Positions 56,244 through 64,000 of a stretch of DNA of 64,000 nucleotides are shown in pieces. How positions within the stretch are numbered: position 1 is the first letter of the stretch; each line of letters starts with the position of its first letter. Below the pieces are notes generated by a model, which was given only the letters and a program-made list of their open reading frames with translations, did no database searches and was not told where the DNA came from. The position numbers and the translations under genes are program-made. Origin of the DNA: Isoetes taiwanensis. Its lineage: Eukaryota > Streptophyta > Lycopodiopsida > Isoetales > Isoetaceae. The stretch is taken from positions 83,037-147,036 of the forward strand of contig JAJEKV010000563.1 of assembly GCA_021234155.1 (NCBI GenBank). The letters are read 5' to 3'.

Positions 56244-56917
56244 GATTTATGCTCTCCAGAAATGGAAGTATTACTTAATGAATGCTCACTTCTGTGTTAA
56301 AACTGACCATCAAGCTTTACGCTATTATTCTAAACAACCTGTTATGAATAAACGACAAGCAAGATGGCTCGCATTCATAGCCAACTTCCAGCCCTTTGAG
56401 ATCATTTACATTCCTGGAAGTAAGAATGTAATGGCAGATGCTCTAAGTCGAAGAGCACATGCTAATGCAATTTCAGTGGTAACCACTGACTTTGCTAGCC
56501 AGTTTCCATCACTTTATAAGCATGATCACGAACTTAAGCAGGTTTTCTCTAGCTTGACTAGGAAAGAACGGAGTCAAGCCGAGATTTCTCTCTATAAAGA
56601 TTATTCTCTTCAAGGAAATCTTCTTTATTTTAAGAATCGTTTATGTGTACCTAATTGTAAACCATCTCGTTCTCTTATAATTAGGGAAGCCCATGAGAAA
56701 CCATATGTTGCACATCCCGGTTTCTCTAAGACTTATGAACACGTGGCTTTTGTGTATTATTGGCCACGCATGAAAACTGATATTGAATGTTTTGTCCAAG
56801 GATGTTTGGTGTGTCAACGCATGAAACTTGATACTCGCCGTCCTGCTGGGCTCTTACATCCATTAAATATCCCAAAGGCGAGATGGGAATCAATATCTAT
56901 GGATTTCATCAGGTGAG
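56244..56917 (+). pseudogene. element A RNase H (C-terminal part) and integrase zinc domain
   Basis: Continues directly from the sequence ending at 40110: YALQKWKYYLMNAHFCVKTD, HQALRYYSKQPVMNKRQARW, the tether MADALSRRAHANAI, then integrase HHCC (IREAHEKPYVAHPGFSKTYE, VQGCLVCQRM) and MDFI at the start of the catalytic core. The open frame ends where the foldback element is inserted. Confidence 0.88.
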
Positions 56918-57583
56918 GGATAGGTTCAATACTGGCCAGACGTTTTATCACCGGAATACATTATGAATTGTATGATACGGCACAAATTTGCCGTGTAAAA
57001 GCATAAAAAATACGGCAAAAAACAATTCGGCGTCGGAATATTTTCGCACGTCTGTGAAAACAACTATATCGCGTCTGGCGAATTTTTTTCTGCGTCGCTT
57101 GAAAACCTTCGTGAACCGCAGCAGACCTTGAAACCAAAATTTTTTCACAGACGTGCGAAAACAACGCCACCAGACGCTGACTTTTTTTCGCACGACGATT
57201 TGTTGTTTTCGCCAGACGCCGGAAATCTTTCGACGCCCGGAATTGTTTTTGCCGTATTTTTTTCAGATTTTTTTTCGAACAGCCGCTTTGCGGCGTCAGC
57301 GAAATGAGGCCCGGATAGCGACGCGAAAAAATTTTCGCGTGCAGACGCTATCGCGAAGCTTTCAGCGTCTGCCGAATGTCGGGAGGCCCTTTCGCTCACG
57401 CCGCGATTCTTTCTATTTGGCGTGCGGCGAAAAATTTTCAGCGTGCAGCTTTCGAAGGTTTGACTGCGAAGATTTTTCCTACCGGCGGCGGTATTTATCG
57501 TTAAATCGTATTTTTATTAAAAATCGTATTTTTTTAACTTTATCGTCGTCGAAATTTTAATTTTGTGCGTATAGAACCTATCC
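56918..57583. mobile_element. foldback/MITE element inserted in the integrase of A
   Basis: About 666 bp with terminal inverted repeats GGATAGGTTCAATAC (56918) and its complement with one mismatch (57569-57583). The interior is made of short motifs around GCGTCTGGCG / CGCCAGACGC in both orientations, with TTTTTTTCGCACGACG, so it folds back on itself. It splits MDFI from GLLRTF of the integrase. Target duplication is unclear (ATCAGGTGA left, ATCACGGGA right). Confidence 0.78.
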
Positions 57584-58676
57584 ACGATCACGGGACTCCT
57601 AAGAACCTTCTGAAAGAATGATGCAATCTTGGTCATTGTTGGTAGATTGACTAAGTCGGCACATTTTTTTGCCATGTAAGAAAGCCATTACTGTGCAGCC
57701 GGATAGCTCAACTATTTATTAAAGATGTTTTTTAAGCTACATGGTCTCCCTAAGTCGATTGTGTCCGATCGAGATTCTAAATTTACTGGTTATTTTTGGA
57801 CAAGTTTAGTTGAGTCTCTTGGAACATAACTTAAGTTTAGTTCATCTTATCATCTTGAAACGGATGGTCAAACAGAAAGGACTAACCGCACTCTGGAAGC
57901 TATGTTACGAAGCTATACTGCAAATAAACCTACATTATGGGAAGATTATCTTCCACTAATAGAGTTTGTCTATAATAGCTCATTGCATGCTTCTACAGGT
58001 GTTACCCCTTTCCATGCAGCATATGGCTTTACTCCTCGGACACCTGCTAATTGGTTGGCGAATTCTCGAGTAGAGATGGCTAATCAAGTTGTCAAGGAGA
58101 TGGGTGGTATTATTACTGCCGTAAGAGATAAGTTAAGTCATGCACAACTCCAACAAACAAAGTTTGCTGATCGCCATCGAAGACATTTAGAATTTTCGGT
58201 GGGAGGAAGGTGTTGGTGTACATTGCACCACACCGTTATGCTTCCGTGAACAAGAAGTATCCAAAGTTACGAGCAAGATACTTTGGACCTTATGAAATAT
58301 TGTGCAAGTTCAATGATGTAAGTTATGAACTTAAGCTTTCCGTCACGTGGAAGAAAATCCATCCAGTATTTCACGTTTCACTCTTGAAACCTTTCATTGA
58401 AAGTGAAACAACTCAGTTGGAACCTGAGGATGCACCGCCAGCTTAGTTTGTTGAAGGCAATAAGGTTTTAGTGGAACCTCTTAAGATCTTGGATACAAGA
58501 GAGAGAGTTTTGACCCGTCGAACAATGGTATTGGAATACTTGGTCCAATGGAAGGGTTTGCCTATCGAAGATGCAACATGGGAATCATCTTCCTTTGTCG
58601 CTGACTATCCTGAGATTCTGGAAGAATACTTGGGACTTCGACAATGAGGACATTGTCTTCTTTAAGTCGAAGAGAA
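57584..58676 (+). pseudogene. element A integrase core and chromodomain
   Basis: Degraded start (KNDAILVIVGRLTKSAHF), then HGLPKSIVSDRDSKFTGYFW with the second Asp and ETDGQTERTNRTLEAMLRSY with the catalytic Glu. The frame 57902-58249 has LIEFVYNSSLHASTGVTPFH; 58210-58446 holds the GPY/F module (KLRARYFGPYEILCKF, HPVFHVSLLKPF). After TAG at 58444 the chromodomain continues in frame (EYLVQWKGLPIEDATWESSS, DYPEILEEYLGLRQ) to TGA at 58645-58647. Confidence 0.87.
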
Positions 58677-58721
58677 TGTAAGAAACCATGATCATGGTAG
58701 AAATACATTATATACTATATT
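58677..58721 (+). repeat. probable start of the 3' LTR of element A
   Basis: TGTAAGAAACC follows the purine tract AAGTCGAAGAGAA, the expected polypurine/LTR junction. Cut at 58722 by element D. Confidence 0.5.
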
Positions 58722-59604
58722 TGATGGAAATTCAGCTTTATAAGTTGATCACACTTCCATGAGAAGCAGTGGCAGTGGAAATTTAGTTATTGCAAATACA
58801 GTAGAATCTGTAGTACATTCATGAGAAGCAGTGACAGTGAAAGTACTTATGTGTGCTGGCATATAATGATTAATATAATTATTTCTGAAGCTCATAACAA
58901 GGAAATCATATAGAAGATTTGAAGAGGATCATGCAACTACATCGTGATTGTCATGAGGTAGAAGTTGCATACAAGAAGAATGAGGTGTTATATGATTACC
59001 TAGGTTAATGATTGCCTAGGTAATGGTTACCTATATGTTTTGTTAAAATAAAATAAGTCCAATGGTTGGACGAGATAACAGGCTAAGTCGAAGACTTATG
59101 AATGTGGGATAAATCCAATATCCGAAGATGTCTTCATTTAGCAGGTTGATCCGGATCGAGAAGCCTAAACCGCCGGACTGGCTAAATATAAATCATAAGA
59201 GAATATTTGAGGAACCTCATCGGTGACATGCCGGATGAATCAAGCAGGGGAAGATCAAATTTGATTAGTATGATCGTGGTCAAAATTGCTACAGTAACTG
59301 GGTCAATGACCCGAGCTACAGTAAAACCATTAGTCTAAGGTTTATAATTATTTGCATATCTGATACTCATTGTGCTACTTGAAGCATTGAAGTCTAAATA
59401 GAGATTTGAATAATATGCTAGGATTATTTTGAGAATGAGTGACCACAATTTGGCTTCTCAAAATACTTTGCATATTGAATTCAAGGTGAATCGTTGATGG
59501 AATAGACTTTGAGTTAAAAGGACAACTTGTGTTGTAAAAGAAACTTTGCTAGTCATTTTTTGAAGTGTTGATCTCATTATTTATTTCCTTGATTAAACCT
59601 ATCA
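58722..59604 (+). repeat. 5' LTR of element D
   Basis: Starts TGATGGAAATTCAGC, ends CCTATCA, 883 bp. Its first 165 bases match 63836-64000 with few differences. Confidence 0.9.
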
Positions 59605-59605
59605 G

Positions 59606-59618
59606 TGGTATCAGAGCC
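59606..59618 (+). promoter_or_regulatory. primer-binding site of element D (initiator tRNA-Met)
   Basis: TGGTATCAGAGCC, a perfect complement to the 3' end of initiator tRNA-Met, one base after the LTR. Confidence 0.93.
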
Positions 59619-59639
59619 TAGGTTTGGAGCTAGTTTGCT

Positions 59640-60308
59640 CAACACCATAGAGGTGTACAAAGGAGGTGCAGGATTCCAGCTTTGGAAAGATGCTATTATG
59701 CATGTACTGGATGTTGAAGACCTTTGGGAAGTTGTAGATCCCAATAGTCAGGTGTCAGCAGGTATATTGGCGAAGCGCCTCTACTGAGGTTGAGAGCGTG
59801 AGGAGGGAGGTCAATCAAGTGAGAGTGAGGTTACGGAGGTTTAGGAGGAGGTACAAGTACAGCTGGAGAGAAGTCTTTGCAGACCAAAATCAAAGAAGCC
59901 CAGGGCATTATAACCTGTAAGTTGAGTCCAGCTATTCGTCTAAGGATTAGATCATTAAGTCCTAGAGAAATGTGGAAATACCTCCTTAAGCACTATGAGG
60001 AAAAAACTTCCTCACAAATAGACGTATTGGAAACTGAATTGAGAAATTTAAAGCTAAGAGAAGATGAGGATGTGTCCGAATTCTTCAATAAATTTGATAA
60101 TTTACTAGCTGACCTTGAAGGGGCTGGTGTAATAATATCTGACAGGAGTCAGGTATTACAAATATCCAGGGCCATAAATGAGAATGAAACCCTAGCCTTG
60201 TTTATTAGAAACTCAAATAAAAGTAGAGAAGAAGCAGAAGTCATGCTGAGAACTGAATGGGAACAGAAAATTTTTTTAAGACAAACTGAAGAAACTCCTA
60301 AAATATAG
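59640..60308 (+). pseudogene. element D gag
   Basis: The N-terminal part (LNTIEVYKGGAGFQLWKDAI, VEDLWEVVDPN) is separated by stops and a frame change near 59785-59877 from a good frame, 59877-60305, that matches the Copia gag domain (LSPREMWKYLLKHYEEKTSS, DVSEFFNKFDNLLADLEGAG). A single TAG at 60306-60308 divides gag from pol in the same frame, which could be a mutation or a readthrough site. No good ATG starts the gene. Confidence 0.85.
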
Positions 60309-63300
60309 ATGGTTAAAAAGAAAGATAAGGTCATTTGCTATCATTGTCATGAAGCTGGACATTATAAAAGTGAATGCCCTAAAGTAAGAAAAGACTTCAA
60401 CTGTTTCACATGTGGTGGTAGAGGGCATGTGGCTTCCAAATGCCCTACACCAAAGAATTTTGGCAGAGCATCAAGAGGAAGAGGTGATTCAAGTACTGGG
60501 AGGTCTGGAAGGGGCAGAGGCCGAAATTATGAGAGAGCCTATGTGGCACAAGAAGTACAAGAGGAGAAAGCCAAAAACAAAGAAGATGAAGATGAGGTAA
60601 TACATGGTTTTGCAGTTATCAATGAGGATGTTTGTAACAATAAAAGTAATCATTTGATAGTTGATTCTGGAGCTGAAAGGTCAGTCGTTCAGACTACTGA
60701 TCTTTTGAAGAACATCTCAACTGCAAAATCAAGAAAAATCCAAGTAGGCAATGGAACCTTACAAGATGTGCAAGGAAGAGGATTGCTTCAGCTCAGGGAT
60801 TTAGATGGAAATATTATAAACATAGAAGATGTGCTATGTGTTCCAGCTATCATAAAAAATTTAATTTCAGTGAGCCAGTTGTGTGATTTAGGATATCGAG
60901 TTATATCTGATGCAGATCAATGTACTGTTCTACTTAATAATGAAGTAAAGTTTTATGGCAAAAGGGTTGGCAACTTATTTGAACTTGATAATCTTATGTA
61001 CTATGGTGTGAATGCAATATCAGAAATTGGCATTGAAATATGGCACAATAGGTTGGCACATACAAACCACAAGAATCTGGACATCTTACATAAAGAAGGG
61101 CATATAGATTACTGTGATAACAAAGGCAGATTCATTCGTGAAGGGTGTGCTCTTGGTAAGTTACACAGATTGCCATTCCCTAAAAGAAAGACCAAAGCAT
61201 CTCAAATTCTGGAATTAGTACATTCAGACTTGTGTGGTCCATTAAATGTGCAAAGCAGAAACAACAACAAATACTTCATAACTTTTAAATGTAGAACATA
61301 TTGTCTAAAGAAAAAGTCTCAAGTTCTAAATGCTTTCAAACAATATGTAGCAGAAATGGAGAGAGAAACAGGTCACAAACTCAAGTGCATAAGGTCAGAC
61401 AGAGGAGGAGAATACTTATCAGCAAAATTTAGAACTTTTTGCATTACACATGGAATCAAAAGGCAAGTAACTTGCAGGTATACTCCTCAGCAAAACGGAG
61501 TTTCAGAAAGGAAGAATCGAACTTTAATGGATGCTGTTAGGTCTATGTTAAAGGAAAGTGGATTACCAAATACCTTATGGGAAGAAGCATTGCAGACTGC
61601 AGTAGAAATACAAAATGTTCTTCCCTCTACAAGCCTGCATGGCAATATACCAGATTGTATATGGAATGCTGAGAGAAAGATTGATTATGGTAAATACAAA
61701 GTGTATGGATGCTTGGTGTACACTCATGTTCCATCTGAGTTGAGGAAAAAATTGGATAATAGAGCTGAGGTTGGTTTTTTAGTGGGGTATGACAGCCAGG
61801 CAAAAGGGTATAGAGTATATATACCAGAAAAAAGGACTATTATAATTAGTCGAGATGTGTTGTTCAATGAAAATGTCTTATACAAACATAAATACAAGAA
61901 AGGTGTCAAAATAATGGCAAAAGATGTAAGTCCTGAACCAAAGTTTGATATAAATGATTCAGATGAAGAGAAGAAAATTGAAGATGTTGAACAAGATATG
62001 CAGGAAGATGCATTAGAGAAACAAAAGGTAATGCAGCAAGAACCAGAGCAGGAAATAGAAAAGGAAAAGATAATGCAACAAGAGACAGAGCAGGAAATTC
62101 TTGAACTAGTGGCACCAAAGGCTAAGAGGAAAATTGAAGCTGAGAAATTAATTGAGGAGGCCAAATTGGGAAACAAGTCATATGGAAGAACTGAGTTAGG
62201 TAAGAGCAGAAGGATTGAGAAAGTAGATCATGAACAAATAATGGCTATTTTAGAAGATGAGGTCATACCTCAAAATTACACAGAAGCTCAAGAAAGTGTA
62301 GACAGAGACAAATGGGTAGCAGCCATGAATGAGGAACTCAAATCTTTTGAGGAAACTAAAACATATGAGCTAGTCAAGTCAAATGGGAAACAAAACATTA
62401 TTGGGAGTAAATGGCTCTATAAAATCAAACTGAACCCAGATGGAAGTAAAAAACATAAAGCCAGACTTGTAGCTCAAGGTTACACTCAGAAAAAGGGCAG
62501 AGATTATGATGAAACATACTCTCCCATAGTAAAACTTACAAGTATCAGAATTCTTCTAGCTATGGCAAATGCCATGGACCTAGAATTACATCACATGAAC
62601 GTCAAAACAGCCTTTTTGAATGCAACACTTGAGGAGGAGGCATTTATGAAACAAGCTCCAGGCTATGAACGAGGTAAGAACATGATTTGGAAATTGAACA
62701 GGGCTGTGTATGGGCTAAAACAATCACCAAGGGAATGGTATTTATGCATGAACCAATTTCTGCAAGAACAGGGATTTGAGAAGTTGCAAAATGATGGAAA
62801 TTTTTATAGGTTCAAGCAAGGAGAAGAATACTGTATAATTGCATTATATATAGATGATTGTATCATGGTTGCAAACTCCATAAAAGTTCTGGACTTGTGC
62901 AAGAGTATATTGAGATCTAGATTCCAAATGTCAGACTTAGGTGAGTTGAAGAAATTCCTAGGCATAGAAGTTGACAGAAACAGAAAAGAAAAATGGTTGA
63001 GGCTACATCAAGAGAAGCATGTAGAAAACATGCTTAAAAGGTTCAACTTGACTGAAGCAAAGACAGTAAAGATTCCCATGGTTCCAGGTCACAGATTAAC
63101 TGAAATGCATGAGTTGACAGACAAAGATATGATGCAAATGCAGAATGTTCCATACAGGGCTTTAATTGGGTGTTTATTGTACTTAGCAAATAGTATACGA
63201 CCTGATATATCATACTCAGTTAATATTCTCAGTAGGAGAAACCACAATCCAACCAAAGAGCACTGGGAGGCTGCCAAAAGAGTTCTAAAATATCTCAAAG

Positions 63301-63509
63301 GAACTTCAGATCATGGTATTTGCTTTACATCCAAAAATCTAATTATGAAATGTTATAGTGATGCAGATTGGGGAGGAGATCTGCAAACTAGAAGATCAAC
63401 CTCGGGATATGCTGCTATTTTCCTAGGTGGGGTTATATCTTGGAGATGCAAAAAGCAAGCTGTTTGTGGCTATGAGTTAAGCGGCAAGAGTATGCAACAG
63501 CATCATTGA
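60309..63509 (+). CDS. element D Copia pol polyprotein
   Basis: 1066 codons. Two CCHC knuckles (CYHCHEAGHYKSEC and CFTCGGRGHVASKC, residues 10-45), protease VDSGA at 118-122, GAG-pre-integrase (HNRLAHTNHKNL ~246), integrase with D307 (VHSDLCGP), D364 (RSDRGGEY) and E400 (NGVSERKNRT), giving the D-x35-E spacing. About ten residues after KYFITF, where Copia integrases have the IDDYTR stretch, are missing. RT spans ~660-900: KARLVAQGYTQ, then MNVKTAFLN at 763-771, where the motif A catalytic Asp is Asn764 (AAC at 62598), and the intact YIDD at 847-850. RNase H begins CYSDADWGGDLQTRRSTSGY near 1015. A frameshift near 63470 ends the frame early. Confidence 0.93.
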   Translation: MVKKKDKVICYHCHEAGHYKSECPKVRKDFNCFTCGGRGHVASKCPTPKNFGRASRGRGDSSTGRSGRGRGRNYERAYVAQEVQEEKAKNKEDEDEVIHGFAVINEDVCNNKSNHLIVDSGAERSVVQTTDLLKNISTAKSRKIQVGNGTLQDVQGRGLLQLRDLDGNIINIEDVLCVPAIIKNLISVSQLCDLGYRVISDADQCTVLLNNEVKFYGKRVGNLFELDNLMYYGVNAISEIGIEIWHNRLAHTNHKNLDILHKEGHIDYCDNKGRFIREGCALGKLHRLPFPKRKTKASQILELVHSDLCGPLNVQSRNNNKYFITFKCRTYCLKKKSQVLNAFKQYVAEMERETGHKLKCIRSDRGGEYLSAKFRTFCITHGIKRQVTCRYTPQQNGVSERKNRTLMDAVRSMLKESGLPNTLWEEALQTAVEIQNVLPSTSLHGNIPDCIWNAERKIDYGKYKVYGCLVYTHVPSELRKKLDNRAEVGFLVGYDSQAKGYRVYIPEKRTIIISRDVLFNENVLYKHKYKKGVKIMAKDVSPEPKFDINDSDEEKKIEDVEQDMQEDALEKQKVMQQEPEQEIEKEKIMQQETEQEILELVAPKAKRKIEAEKLIEEAKLGNKSYGRTELGKSRRIEKVDHEQIMAILEDEVIPQNYTEAQESVDRDKWVAAMNEELKSFEETKTYELVKSNGKQNIIGSKWLYKIKLNPDGSKKHKARLVAQGYTQKKGRDYDETYSPIVKLTSIRILLAMANAMDLELHHMNVKTAFLNATLEEEAFMKQAPGYERGKNMIWKLNRAVYGLKQSPREWYLCMNQFLQEQGFEKLQNDGNFYRFKQGEEYCIIALYIDDCIMVANSIKVLDLCKSILRSRFQMSDLGELKKFLGIEVDRNRKEKWLRLHQEKHVENMLKRFNLTEAKTVKIPMVPGHRLTEMHELTDKDMMQMQNVPYRALIGCLLYLANSIRPDISYSVNILSRRNHNPTKEHWEAAKRVLKYLKGTSDHGICFTSKNLIMKCYSDADWGGDLQTRRSTSGYAAIFLGGVISWRCKKQAVCGYELSGKSMQQHH

Positions 63510-63835
63510 TAGCCAAAGAAGTGGTATGGTTGAGAAGATTGCTAGATGAACTAAATTGTAAACAAATTATGCCTACAGAGATATGGACAGATAGTCAAAG
63601 CTGCATAGCAATTGTTAAAACCACATACTGACATGGCGGGGACAAAACACATTGAACTTAGCATACATTTCATACGAGATTTGGCTGACAAAGGACTAAT
63701 CCAGATGATGTATATTGAGACCAATAAGCAGATAGCTGATATTTTTACCAAAGCCCTTGCAGAAAATAAATATGCAGGTTTTAAAATATAATTGCATGTG
63801 ACAGATATTCAAACTTATAAGCGGAAGGAGGAGTG
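63510..63835 (+). pseudogene. element D RNase H C-terminus and 3' untranslated region
   Basis: In a shifted frame the RNase H continues (ASLIAKEVVWLRRLLDELNC, EIWTDSQSCIAIVK), shifts again near 63620, and ends with KHIELSIHFIRDLADKGLIQ and IADIFTKALAENKY before a TAA near 63790. The purine tract at 63820-63835 precedes the LTR. Confidence 0.85.
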
Positions 63836-64000
63836 ATGGAAATTCAGCTTTATAAGTTGATCACACTTCCACGAGAAGCAATGGCAGTGGAAATTTAGTT
63901 ATTGCAAATGTAGTAGAATCTGTAGTACATTCATGAGAAGCAGTGGCAGTGAAAGTACTTATGTGTGCTGGCATAAAATGATTAATATAATTATTGTTGA
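63836..64000 (+). repeat. 3' LTR of element D, cut by window end
   Basis: Repeats 58722-58886 (TGATGGAAATTCAGC start). Confidence 0.92.

Larger units (their letters stand above)
38055..58721 (+). mobile_element. element A: Ty3/Gypsy chromovirus, interrupted three times
   Basis: Protease, RT and the start of RNase H lie at 38500-40110; the rest of RNase H resumes at 56239, integrase follows and is interrupted by a foldback element (56918-57583), then the chromodomain ends at 58647. A purine tract AAGTCGAAGAGAA is followed by TGTAAGAAACC at 58677, probably the first bases of its 3' LTR, into which the Copia element D is inserted at 58722. Gag and 5' LTR are missing, replaced by an inverted chromodomain fragment. 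Stops and frameshifts make it inactive. Confidence 0.82.
58722..64000 (+). mobile_element. element D: Ty1/Copia retrotransposon, nearly complete
   Basis: 5' LTR 58722-59604, tRNA-Met primer site, gag, pol in Copia order (integrase before RT), purine tract AAGCGGAAGGAGGAG and the first 165 bases of the 3' LTR before the window ends. The best preserved element here, but with stops, a frameshift near 63470 and a changed RT catalytic residue. Confidence 0.93.

Noticed and set aside
61724-62176. Ser/Cys-rich minus-strand open frame in element D
   Set aside because: It is the antisense shadow of the Glu/Gln-rich linker in the Copia pol gene.

Overview
The window is land-plant nuclear DNA dominated by nested transposable elements, with two low-copy host genes. 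Plant origin is shown by an intron-containing R2R3-MYB gene, a PLS-type pentatricopeptide-repeat (PPR) gene, a nuclear insertion of plant mitochondrial DNA (trnE plus the 3' end of the large-subunit rRNA), and plant-type Ty3/Gypsy chromoviruses and Ty1/Copia elements primed by initiator tRNA-Met. The density of decayed elements suggests a large, repeat-rich genome (fern, lycophyte or similar), but I cannot name the species.

Layout. 1-0.86 kb: LINE fragment (minus). 1.27-3.73 kb: decayed transposase-like gene (plus) split by mitochondrial DNA. 3.9-6.4 kb: a small cysteine-rich ORF and unrecognised exon remnants (minus). 7.1-7.6 kb: foldback repeat and tandem repeat. 8507-20475: element C, a chromovirus on the minus strand with two LTRs, a perfect AGCCC target-site duplication, a tRNA-Met primer site, a decayed gag-pol and a large accessory region between the 5' LTR and gag. 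20.5-24.6 kb: mostly unassigned, with tandem repeats. 24665-25520: three-exon R2R3-MYB gene (minus). 28018-29935: PPR gene with one frameshift (minus). 30.3-30.8 kb: second foldback copy. 30955-36778: a 5.8-kb duplicated block flanked by 24-bp direct repeats. 37.1-37.7 kb: LINE reverse transcriptase fragment. 38055-58721: element A, a chromovirus whose RNase H is interrupted by the 16-kb element B (40111-56238, perfect GCTAT duplication) and whose integrase is interrupted by a 0.67-kb foldback element. 58722 to the right edge: nearly complete Copia element D, inserted at the start of the 3' LTR of A.

Main discovery. Elements B and C each carry, between the 5' LTR and gag, a gene whose C-terminus is a histone H3-like fold. 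In B (43402-43767, with a second damaged copy near 36246-36614) it is close to canonical H3. In C (17165-17430, minus) it is diverged, with an EIRHFQ / LLIP stretch that recalls centromeric H3. In each element the H3 gene has its own TATA box and is followed by a second unrecognised gene, then gag and a pol ending in a chromodomain. B and C share LTR blocks, gag motifs and a CCHC knuckle, so they look like members of one lineage: chromoviruses that encode a histone H3-like protein and a chromodomain integrase. B also carries fragments of a kelch-repeat gene beyond its integrase. I know of no described element with this layout, but I could not search databases.

All elements here look non-autonomous (stops, frameshifts, lost catalytic residues). 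Copies of B differ from each other mainly by small indels at G/C-rich spots while AT-rich stretches are identical, so part of the apparent damage may be consensus error in the assembly.
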